From positions 1 to 42,150 of the forward strand of contig NZ_SEOO01000031.1 of assembly GCF_004152865.1 (NCBI RefSeq): a stretch of DNA of 42,150 nucleotides. Direction: 5' to 3'. Of the stretch, positions 36,893 through 42,150 are shown piece by piece. This DNA is from Sphingobium cupriresistens (lineage in GTDB: Bacteria > Pseudomonadota > Alphaproteobacteria > Sphingomonadales > Sphingomonadaceae). The position numbers and the translations under genes were made by a program. Under the pieces are notes generated by a model that was given only the letters and a program-made list of their open reading frames with translations, was not told the origin of the DNA and did no database searches. How positions within the stretch are numbered: position 1 is the first letter of the stretch; every line of letters starts with the position of its first letter.

Positions 36893-37156
36893 TTATTGGG
36901 TTCGTGGGACCAGAAGGTGCTTGTAGCCGTGTTGCGTCATCCACTTGGCGCGGGCGAGATGGGTATCATAGACCCTTCGCGCGCGCACCGGCTCACTGGC
37001 AGGATCGATGGCGAAGATGATTGAAACCACCTCTTCCCATGATGCCTCGTCCTTTTCGGCATCCAGCAGGCGAAGATACGTGACAAGGTGGCGCTCATCA
37101 TAAGCGCTCAATCGGTCTGACTGCGGTGGTTCATCGGCAAACTCAGGAGCCGACAT
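36893..37156 (-). CDS. Small DUF2285-type regulator
   Basis: 87 aa from ATG 37156, preceded by an AGGAGAG ribosome-binding site 5 bases upstream. DRLSAYDERHLVTYLRLLDA, ASWEEVVSIIFAIDPASEP and RARRVYDTHLARAKWMTQHG-YKHLL are typical of the short DUF2285/RovC_DNA-binding-like proteins that accompany the longer DUF6499-DUF2285 gene in these islands. Presumed DNA-binding regulator; the targets are unknown. Confidence 0.82.
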   Translation of the reverse strand: MSAPEFADEPPQSDRLSAYDERHLVTYLRLLDAEKDEASWEEVVSIIFAIDPASEPVRARRVYDTHLARAKWMTQHGYKHLLVPRTQ

Positions 37157-37250
37157 GGGTCTCTCCTTGTAGCAAAACCTGTTTAGTGACTGCGCCCCTG
37201 CAACGCGCGCAGAGAAGCGGGGTGAACTTACCCCCAATCGGGCAGTGCGC

Positions 37251-37268
37251 TATCCCCAGCACGGGATA
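37251..37268. promoter_or_regulatory. Inverted repeat upstream of small DUF2285 gene
   Basis: TATCCC (37251-37256) and GGGATA (37263-37268), perfect arms around a 6-base spacer, about 95 bases upstream of the 87-aa regulator gene in a 226-bp gap. Operator-like; which protein binds is unknown. Confidence 0.35.
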
Positions 37269-37382
37269 ATGCCGAGCCCAGATTGCCGGGACAAAACATT
37301 CCCAGAGGCAATGATCTGCCTGTTGTAGTTCAGAAATTGTAAAATTGCTGCTGAGATTCGGTGAATGGCGGTGGGTTTGCGT

Positions 37383-37601
37383 TCAACGACCGCCAGGTTT
37401 TTCGAAAAATCGCACAGGATCGACGGCAAGTTCTTCTGCGAGTCGCTCAATCGTGTCGAGCGTCGGCGAGTTGGCTGCGCGTTCGAGAAGGCCGACATAG
37501 TTTCGGTTGATTCCGGCACGATGCGCCAATTCCTCCTGCGAAAGCCCACTGGCGTGTCGCAATCGCCTTAAATTCGTCCCAAAAATCTCCCGAAGCCTCA
37601 T
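37383..37601 (-). CDS. XRE-family HTH transcriptional regulator
   Basis: 72 aa. A complete Cro/CI-type HTH covers residues ~9-63 (NLRRLRHASGLSQEELAHRA, GINRNYVGLLERAANSPTLD, TIERLAEELAVDPVRFF). There is no extra domain, as in phage-type repressors and restriction controller proteins. A near-perfect inverted repeat lies 20-50 bases upstream of its start and probably serves as its own operator. It sits at the head of the replication/regulatory part of the island, so a role in keeping the element silent or timing excision is plausible. Confidence 0.92.
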   Translation of the reverse strand: MRLREIFGTNLRRLRHASGLSQEELAHRAGINRNYVGLLERAANSPTLDTIERLAEELAVDPVRFFEKPGGR

Positions 37602-37620
37602 GCTTCGTGGGTCGGCGTTA

Positions 37621-37651
37621 CCCTAATATACTGCCACCCAATATACTAGGG
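37621..37651. promoter_or_regulatory. Operator-like inverted repeat upstream of XRE gene
   Basis: CCCTAATATA (37621-37630) and TATACTAGGG (37642-37651) are inverted arms with 9 of 10 bases paired and an 11-bp spacer. It starts 20 bases upstream of the XRE start codon, so it overlaps the expected promoter; the AT-rich TATA arm could be its -10. Typical layout for an autorepressed XRE gene. Confidence 0.6.
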
Positions 37652-37656
37652 ATTCG

Positions 37657-37684
37657 TCATCGCCCGGTTTCACCCGGGCGATGA
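37657..37684 (-). terminator. Strong hairpin downstream of second DUF736 gene
   Basis: TCATCGCCCGG (37657-37667) and CCGGGCGATGA (37674-37684) form an 11-bp perfect stem with a 6-base loop, 11 bases after the DUF736 stop on the - strand. No T run follows, so it may be a pause or mRNA-stabilising structure rather than a classic intrinsic terminator. Confidence 0.55.
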
Positions 37685-37695
37685 CTTGGGGGCTT

Positions 37696-38013
37696 TCAAT
37701 GGTCGCTGCGGCGGCTGGGGCGGTTCCAGACCAGATCGTGGCTGCCGTCCTCGGCCTCGAAGAGCTGAGCGAAGATAGCGGCTGTGAAGCTGGGGTCGTC
37801 GAGCTTCACCGAGAGGTAAGGCCGGTCGTCCTGGGTGTGCTTTTTCCAGGCGGCGCCGATTTCGACTTCGCCGACGAGGACACGGTGGGTCGGGGCATTG
37901 CCGGTAGCGTTTTCTTCCGCGACGATCCTGACCGATTTGGCCTGAAGGGCGAGAGTGACGATCTGGCCTCGGAGTTCACCTGAAACCATCTTGAAGTTGC
38001 CGATCTTTGCCAT
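37696..38013 (-). CDS. DUF736 protein, second copy
   Basis: 105 aa. MAKIGNFKMVSGELRGQIVT, APTHRVLVGEVEIGAAWKKH and PYLSVKLDDPSFTAAIFAQL are the DUF736 signatures; this copy is closer to the common form than the one at 33042-33374. ATG at 38013 is preceded by AAGGAAA. DUF736 genes mark conjugative islands of alpha- and other proteobacteria; no function is established. The two copies are clearly diverged, so they are not a recent duplication. Confidence 0.9.
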   Translation of the reverse strand: MAKIGNFKMVSGELRGQIVTLALQAKSVRIVAEENATGNAPTHRVLVGEVEIGAAWKKHTQDDRPYLSVKLDDPSFTAAIFAQLFEAEDGSHDLVWNRPSRRSDH

Positions 38014-38392
38014 GGGTATTTCCTTTCCGTTGGACGGGACCGCGCCAGTGCGGCCTCGATGCGCGGATAAGGGTCAGCCAGTGGCAGGCGCCGCAGCGTC
38101 AGCCCGCAGCGTCAGCGAAGGACGGTGTGGCCGGGCTTTCTTGTTTCGCGAGGAACGGCGGAACGCCGGGGGAAGAAAGTTCGGCAAGCACCGTTGCGGC
38201 AAGCCTACCAAGCGAAGCGTCTTGCTGACATGGGCGCGGATCGAAAGAGGCCGCACTGGTCGGTTCTGCCGGGAAGGACGCCAGATGCTGATCGCATACA
38301 CTGGCCCGGGTGAACGCTGGTCCTGAATCCTCGGATCAAAATCGGCCAAGCAAAGGAAGCAAGTGGACCGCCGGTATTTCCCCCTCGCGGCA
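38014..38392. other. Gene-free stretch upstream of DUF736
   Basis: 379 bases without a convincing gene; open frames on both strands are Arg/Pro-rich and unlike proteins. It contains a perfect 13-bp tandem duplication of CCGCAGCGTCAGC (38091-38103 and 38104-38116). It should hold the promoter of the DUF736 gene; no clear -35/-10 pair is seen. It may also be the remnant of a deleted gene, since related islands often carry more genes here. Confidence 0.5.
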
Positions 38393-38872
38393 TCACTCGG
38401 CCGACATCGATTGGCCTGTAGAGGATTGCCCACCGACGGGACCGGCAAACTGTGAGGTGACGCACGTGTCACGCTCCGACATCGTCACGCTTCGCCATGC
38501 CGAGAGGGATGTCGCCATTGCAGCGATGTATCCAAGGATCGCCAGCAGCATGCTGTTGTCCGTTGCCAGTGATCCAAGCGCGTGCGCGGCCTGAAAACCG
38601 GCGATGCCCGCGGGTATAGCAAAGAGGAGCGCGATCCCGGCACGCAGCAAGGGAGAGCGGATAAGGGCAATGAGGCCCTGCCCAATCAGAAGCGTGGCAA
38701 TGCCTACCGCCAGTCCGCCCAGGATTGCTCCGAGATGGCCGACATCATGGCGGAGCAGCAGGAAAGCACAAGTGAGCCCGGCATAGACAGGCAGCGCGTA
38801 GCTGGCGAGGCGGAAGAGCAGCGCGAGCACATAGAGGCCTGCAACGGCCCCGAGGATGAGAAAAATGGTCAT
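38393..38872 (-). CDS. Small multi-pass membrane protein
   Basis: 159 aa from ATG 38872; not recognised as a named family. About four hydrophobic segments: IFLILGAVAGLYVLALLF (2-20), YALPVYAGLTCAFLLL (28-44), LGAILGGLAVGIATLLIGQG (50-69), and a longer pair at about 75-120. The C-terminal ~40 residues are polar. The longer frame upstream adds a Cys-rich stretch without a proper signal and is not preferred. Possibly a cargo or surface-exclusion protein; this is speculation. Confidence 0.65.
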   Translation of the reverse strand: MTIFLILGAVAGLYVLALLFRLASYALPVYAGLTCAFLLLRHDVGHLGAILGGLAVGIATLLIGQGLIALIRSPLLRAGIALLFAIPAGIAGFQAAHALGSLATDNSMLLAILGYIAAMATSLSAWRSVTMSERDTCVTSQFAGPVGGQSSTGQSMSAE

Positions 38873-38977
38873 AAGCGTCCCTTGACTGGACGCGCTCGCC
38901 ACCACCACCTCAGCGCAATCTGCCGTGCAAGAATAGCACGGCAAGGCGCAGGCCGAAAAGGCGAAATGTGCCTGAGA

Positions 38978-39142
38978 TTAGCGGCTGAAGGGGTCATATT
39001 CGCGAACCACCTGTTCGGGGTCGCCATCAAATTCGGCAGCAGGGATGACGAAGTAGCCCTGATTGGTTTCAATGAGGACGATGACCGTCATCAGCGTCCG
39101 GGAGAGGTTCCAGCCAAGCGATTGTGCGGTTGCCAGTGGCAT
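38978..39142 (-). CDS. Small conserved-looking hypothetical protein
   Basis: 54 aa from ATG 39142 (MPLATAQSLGWNLSRTLMTV) ending EYDPFSR. A central beta-like stretch (TVIVLIETNQGYFVIPAAEF) and an acidic end (DGDPEQVVREYD) look like a real small folded protein. The start is preceded by GGCAGGAG-type purines on the - strand. No function known. Confidence 0.55.
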   Translation of the reverse strand: MPLATAQSLGWNLSRTLMTVIVLIETNQGYFVIPAAEFDGDPEQVVREYDPFSR

Positions 39143-39523
39143 GTTGCGGCTCCTGCCTTGGAGCGGGACCACCCCGCTCGACAGTCGCCCCACAGGCCGG
39201 GGACTGGCCGCAATCACCGCAGTAACGCTGCGGCCGCACGCGCAAGCGTAGCGGACCCTTCACGGGTTGATTGAAGGAGGACAGGCTTCGAGCCCAGGGA
39301 TCAGCGGCTAATGCGAGTGAGTGGTTCTGTGAAGCAAGCCCCCAATCCGTTGCGCACATGAGTGTGTTGGACTGGAATGCACCGACGGCGATTCACACCA
39401 ACGTCACCGAGCCAATCCGAATGACGTGCCATTGTGCGCCGCTTCATCTAAGCCCGAAACGCTGCGGTAATTTTTTGGCTTTCGCCGGGAGCTTCCCGGA
39501 GATGCCCCGAGCAGTCTTCCTGC

Positions 39524-39570
39524 TGGTGACAATGTGGTGACAATGATCAACAGAGAGGGCTTTGTCACCA
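39524..39570. repeat. Candidate integrase/excisionase arm sites, left of core
   Basis: TGGTGACAATG occurs twice in perfect tandem (39524-39534 and 39535-39545; 11-bp period, one helical turn). The inverse TTGTCACCA occurs at 39562-39570. They lie 50-100 bases from the tRNA-derived core. Confidence 0.45.
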
Positions 39571-39603
39571 CCCGCTCGCGAGCTACGCGAGGTCTAAACC
39601 GTT

Positions 39604-39622
39604 AGTTTTCTGGGAGAAAACT
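39604..39622 (-). terminator. Hairpin directly after tRNA-Gly remnant
   Basis: AGTTTTC (39604-39610) and GAAAACT (39616-39622) pair perfectly around a 5-base loop, immediately beyond the CCA end of the tRNA fragment on the - strand. It looks like a tRNA-gene terminator and would be natural as the original 3' flank of a tRNA gene. Confidence 0.45.
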
Positions 39623-39666
39623 GGAGCGGGCGAAGGGATTCGAACCCTCGACCCCAACCTTGGCAA
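39622..39666 (-). other. att site: tRNA-Gly(GCC) 3'-half remnant
   Basis: Read on the - strand, the 45 bases begin with the anticodon loop TTGCCAA (anticodon GCC), the 3' side of the anticodon stem, the variable loop, a perfect T arm with GGTTCGAATCC and the acceptor strand CGCCCGCTCCA including the encoded CCA. The 5' half of the tRNA is absent: sequence to the right of 39666 does not form D-arm or anticodon pairing. This is the usual trace of tyrosine-integrase insertion into the 3' half of a tRNA gene, with the crossover near the anticodon loop, and a tyrosine integrase starts 183 bases away. Confidence 0.85.
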
Positions 39667-39786
39667 CCCGATCTGCACCGTTACGCCAGAATTCGCCATC
39701 CTACGATTTTCTACGCCTTTTCAAATGGATATTGCCATGACAGTTACGACGCAGTAACCTCCGATTTGCCACGAAACGACCGATTT

Positions 39787-39833
39787 TTATTACGTCCTTA
39801 TTACTTTTCGGCTTTTCAGGGCTCGCGTAATAA
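39787..39833. repeat. Candidate arm/operator sites upstream of integrase
   Basis: TTATTAC at 39787-39793 and 39798-39804 (11-bp period) with the inverse GTAATAA at 39827-39833. They fall in the integrase promoter region, just before its ribosome-binding site, so they could be integrase arm sites and also allow autoregulation of int. Confidence 0.4.
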
Positions 39834-39849
39834 AATGGAGGAGGCGCGC

Positions 39850-41118
39850 ATGGCGAAGGCCAAGCTCAACAAGCGAACGGTCGATGCTCTCACCCCGCCC
39901 AAATCGGGCCAGGGGTTCGTTTGGGATACCGAGATCAAAGGGTTCGGGGTCCGCATAGGGCCGACCGGCACCAAGACCTTCGTCATCCAATATATGAACA
40001 AGGAAGGCCGCATCAGACGCGTCAAGATCGGTCGCTTCGGCGTCATTACGGTGGATCAGGCGCGCGATCTGGCGAAGATCAAGCTTGGCGAGGTTGCTGC
40101 CGGCGAAGACCCTGCCGAAGAGGCACGTCGTGCGCGTAAGGAGATGACCGTCACGGAACTGTGCGATTGGTATCTGACGGAGGCTCGGGCCGGCAGGATT
40201 CTGGGCCGCAAGAACCGTCCGATCAAGGAATCCTCGCTGGCAATGGATGAAAGCCGGATCAAGACGCATATCAAGCCCCTGATCGGCAAGCGCATAGCAC
40301 GGCATCTGACAATCGCCGACGTCGAGGCAATGCAGGACGACGTCAAAAATCATAAGACGCAGAAGAGCCGCAGTGGCGGGCGTGGTGGTAAGGCGACCGG
40401 TGGTCCCGGCGTAGCTGCGCGCTGCCTCGGAACGATCCAGGCGATCCTGGGCCATGCCAGGCATAAAGGGTTGCTTTCCGAACACCCCACTAAAGGCGCC
40501 AAGAAGCTGGCAGGCAACAAAAAGACCCGTCGGCTCAGCGTTGCAGAGATCGAAACGTTGGGCAAGGCGATGGTATATGCCGAGCAGCAGGGTGTTAGTC
40601 CCACCGGGATTTCGGTGATCAAATTGTTGCTCCTGACGGGATATCGCCGTGAAGAAGGCCAAGCGATGGAGCGCTCATGGGTGAACCCGATGGGCGGTTT
40701 TGTAGCCTTCCCCGACACCAAAACCGGCGGGCAAATCCGGGCTATCGGACCGGAAGCAATCAAGGTGATCGTGGCGCAGCCACAGGTCGCAGGCAATCCC
40801 CATGTTTTCCCGGCCACGACAGGCGACGGCCCCTTCACTGCGGCCAGTGCCTGCCTGCAACGTATCTGCGGATTTGCAGGCATAGTGGGCGTTACGCCCC
40901 ACACCTTGCGGCACACTTTTGCCAGTATTGCTGCCGAACTTGGTTTTTCTGAACTGACGATCCGCGCGATGCTGGGTCACGCATCACAGAATGTGACGCA
41001 GGACTATATTCACGTCGATGAAGCCCTGAAACTGGCCGTCCGACGGACTTCGGATGAAATCGCCAAGCTGCTGGCACAAGGGGCCGCCAAGCTTGACCGC
41101 CTGCGACTGGTCGCCTGA
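39850..41118 (+). CDS. int: Tyrosine-type integrase
   Basis: 422 aa from ATG 39850, preceded by GGAGG; an ATG at 39835 is an alternative start. The N-terminal DUF4102-type arm-binding domain covers residues ~1-95 (LNKRTVDALTPPKSGQGFVW, GFGVRIGPTGTKTFVIQY). The core-binding SAM-like domain covers ~98-215 and includes a Gly/Lys-rich insertion at ~172-187. The catalytic domain has all active-site residues: Arg266 (LLLTGYRREE), His351 and Arg354 (TPHTLRHTFASI), His377 (MLGHAS) and Tyr386 (VTQDYIHVDE). Similar to integrases that use tRNA genes, matching the adjacent tRNA-Gly remnant. It appears intact and active. Confidence 0.95.
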   Translation: MAKAKLNKRTVDALTPPKSGQGFVWDTEIKGFGVRIGPTGTKTFVIQYMNKEGRIRRVKIGRFGVITVDQARDLAKIKLGEVAAGEDPAEEARRARKEMTVTELCDWYLTEARAGRILGRKNRPIKESSLAMDESRIKTHIKPLIGKRIARHLTIADVEAMQDDVKNHKTQKSRSGGRGGKATGGPGVAARCLGTIQAILGHARHKGLLSEHPTKGAKKLAGNKKTRRLSVAEIETLGKAMVYAEQQGVSPTGISVIKLLLLTGYRREEGQAMERSWVNPMGGFVAFPDTKTGGQIRAIGPEAIKVIVAQPQVAGNPHVFPATTGDGPFTAASACLQRICGFAGIVGVTPHTLRHTFASIAAELGFSELTIRAMLGHASQNVTQDYIHVDEALKLAVRRTSDEIAKLLAQGAAKLDRLRLVA

Positions 41119-41138
41119 TCGCAGACGCTGGACATATG

Positions 41139-41154
41139 GTAACATATATGTTAC
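41139..41154. promoter_or_regulatory. Perfect 16-bp palindrome before toxin gene
   Basis: GTAACATATATGTTAC at 41139-41154 is a perfect palindrome that ends one base before the TTG start of the toxin gene and begins 20 bases after the integrase stop. It is AT-rich within GC-rich surroundings. Typical of the autoregulatory operator of a type II toxin-antitoxin pair, bound by the antitoxin HTH. Confidence 0.65.
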
Positions 41155-41508
41155 TTGAAAGGCTATGAGTTGATAGTTCAGGAATATATCCGCGAGGACG
41201 GTTCCTGTCCGTTCCGGTCATGGTTCGACGGTCTGGATCCACAGGCCTCCGCTAAGGTGGCCACAGCCATAGTGCGGTTGGAGTTGGGTAATGCCTCGAA
41301 TGTAAAATGGATCGGCGGCGGCCTGGGAGAATATCGGATCGACTGGGGACCAGGCTATCGTCTCTATCTCGCCAAGGAAGGGGATGAACTCGTCATCCTG
41401 TTCGTAGGTGGGACGAAGAAGCGGCAGCAGTCAGACATCGATCAGGCGGGGGTGCTGCTGAATGAATACAAGGTCCGCAAGGCGACTGACAAAAAAGGCA
41501 GGAAGTAG
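41155..41508 (+). CDS. RelE/HigB-type toxin
   Basis: 117 aa. It belongs to the RelE/ParE superfamily, Gp49-like branch: PFRSWFDGLDPQASAKVATA, GNASNVKWIGGGLGEYRIDW, GYRLYLAKEGDELVILFVGG and TKKRQQSDIDQAGVLLNEYK. Such toxins are usually ribosome-dependent mRNA nucleases. The only in-frame start options are non-ATG: TTG 41155 directly after the operator palindrome; the frame is open only from 41143. The toxin precedes the antitoxin, the HigBA order. It lies between integrase and IS end, where it may stabilise the element. Confidence 0.85.
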   Translation: MKGYELIVQEYIREDGSCPFRSWFDGLDPQASAKVATAIVRLELGNASNVKWIGGGLGEYRIDWGPGYRLYLAKEGDELVILFVGGTKKRQQSDIDQAGVLLNEYKVRKATDKKGRK

Positions 41509-41512
41509 CGAG

Positions 41513-41851
41513 ATGGCGCTGACCCGAGATTTCAAGGAAACAGTGAAGGAACGCGCCATGCGCGACCCAGCCTTCTCCAAGGCCATGCTTGATGAGGCGG
41601 CTACTGCATTTCTGAATGGCGAACCGCATGTGGCGCGCCTGATCCTGCGCGATTTGGTCAATGGGTCATTGGGTTTCGAGGCTTTGGCAGCGGACACCAA
41701 GCATCCAAGCAAGAGCCTCCATAGGATGTTGTCCGAAAAGGGTAACCCGAGCATGGATAATCTCGCTGCCATTTTTGGCGCAGTGCGCAAAAGGCTCGGT
41801 GTCGCATTCGAGGCACACGCCGTAGATCAGCTTAAGAACGCAATCCTTTAA
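41513..41851 (+). CDS. HTH antitoxin (HigA/Gp49-partner type)
   Basis: 112 aa from ATG 41513, four bases after the toxin stop, with AGGAAG upstream; the longer frame from 41462 overlaps the toxin and is not preferred. The C-terminal HTH at ~55-100 reads GSLGFEALAADTKHPSKSLH, RMLSEKGNPSMDNLAAIFGA. The N-terminal part (TRDFKETVKERAMRDPAFSK) would wrap the toxin. It neutralises the toxin and represses the pair via the palindrome at 41139. Confidence 0.85.
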   Translation: MALTRDFKETVKERAMRDPAFSKAMLDEAATAFLNGEPHVARLILRDLVNGSLGFEALAADTKHPSKSLHRMLSEKGNPSMDNLAAIFGAVRKRLGVAFEAHAVDQLKNAIL

Positions 41852-42023
41852 TCGCGCTTCAAGCCCTTGAAAGTTAAGGGGAATGACTGGATTTTTGGTT
41901 CAGCATGATGTTGGTTAGGTTTATAATGAAACTTGCCAGTTACCCGTACATTGCTCGCCCAAAAAGGGTTTCGCTCGGCGCGAATTGTCAATCGCTGGCG
42001 GCGTCGCTTCGCCCGAAGATCGT

Positions 42024-42150
42024 CTAGGAGGCGTTGACAAATTGACGGGTCCACAGGCGAATTGAGACGATGTGGATGAAGCCGAGGTAGCTGTCGGCGG
42101 TTTTGTCGTAACGGGTTGCCAGCCTTCGGGCATTCTTGAGCTTGTTGAAG
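42024..42150 (-). CDS. IS5-family transposase, C-terminal end (partial)
   Basis: On the - strand the frame is open from the window edge to a stop at 42024, giving 41 residues: KNARRLATRYDKTADSYLGF, then IHIVSIRLWTRQFVNAS. The RRLATRYDKTADSYLGF stretch is the YREK/C1-type region of IS5-family DDE transposases, normally followed by a short Leu/Ile-Arg-Leu-Trp tail as here. The rest of the gene lies beyond the window. The 172 bases between the antitoxin stop and this stop include the outer end of the IS; the exact terminal repeat is not identifiable from one end. Confidence 0.85.
   Translation of the reverse strand, partial: FNKLKNARRLATRYDKTADSYLGFIHIVSIRLWTRQFVNAS

Larger units (their letters stand above)
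39143..39849. other. Attachment-site region between ICE and integrase
   Basis: 707 bases with no convincing gene. It contains a three-copy repeat (39524-39570), a hairpin (39604-39622), the tRNA-Gly 3'-half remnant (39622-39666) and a second repeat family upstream of the integrase (39787-39833). The layout, a core flanked on both sides by short repeats, resembles a phage-type att site with arm-type integrase sites. Confidence 0.6.

Noticed and set aside
39271..39540. 89-aa open frame on the + strand before the att region
   Set aside because: No recognisable protein features; its 3' end runs into the arm-type repeats.

Overview
The window is GC-rich with alphaproteobacterial gene content. The trb/traG/relaxase/DUF736/DUF2840/RepA set is the type I know from integrative conjugative elements (ICEs) of Sphingomonadales and related alphaproteobacteria. 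That host assignment is inference from gene content; there is no 16S or housekeeping marker here. Almost everything is accessory DNA.

Left block (1-15515, + strand). The 3' part of an IS21-family element (istA end, istB, and a regular array of terminal repeats) abuts a tightly coupled operon that looks like anti-phage defence. The operon encodes a helicase C-terminal half with a DUF1998 domain (its N-terminal motor half is missing, apparently cut by the IS), a SNF2-type helicase, a large Eco57I/PglX-like adenine methylase, a 116-aa unknown, a UvrD-like helicase and an HNH nuclease. The first three genes resemble DISARM (DrmAB/DrmD/DrmMI-like). DrmC is absent, and a UvrD helicase plus HNH nuclease occupy the end of the operon. 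The combination does not match a named system I can recall.

Middle (15591-17446). A NYN-LOTUS RNase-like gene and a LysR regulator diverge from a 206-bp AT-rich gap that carries a LysR-box-like palindrome.

ICE core (17434-39142, all - strand). In transcription order (right to left): a small membrane-protein/DUF736/XRE/DUF2285 regulatory region; an AlpA-like HTH; RepA with an iteron/DnaA-box origin candidate; DUF2840; TraF-like peptidase; DUF736; lytic transglycosylase; an oriT candidate beside a VirD2/DUF3363 relaxase; the TraG coupling protein; a ribbon-helix-helix protein; a foreign GIY-YIG-like gene; and the mating-pair operon trbB-C-D-E-J-K-L-F-G-I plus DUF2274. One regulator (DUF6499-DUF2285) is frameshifted, and the parA gene I would expect between repA and DUF2840 is missing.

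Right end (39143-42150). A 45-bp tRNA-Gly(GCC) 3'-half remnant is flanked by short repeats that look like integrase arm sites. It is followed by a tyrosine integrase, a RelE/HigB-type toxin with its HTH antitoxin, and the 3' end of an IS5-family transposase. The geometry suggests the tRNA fragment may be a junction between two elements rather than a simple chromosome/ICE end.
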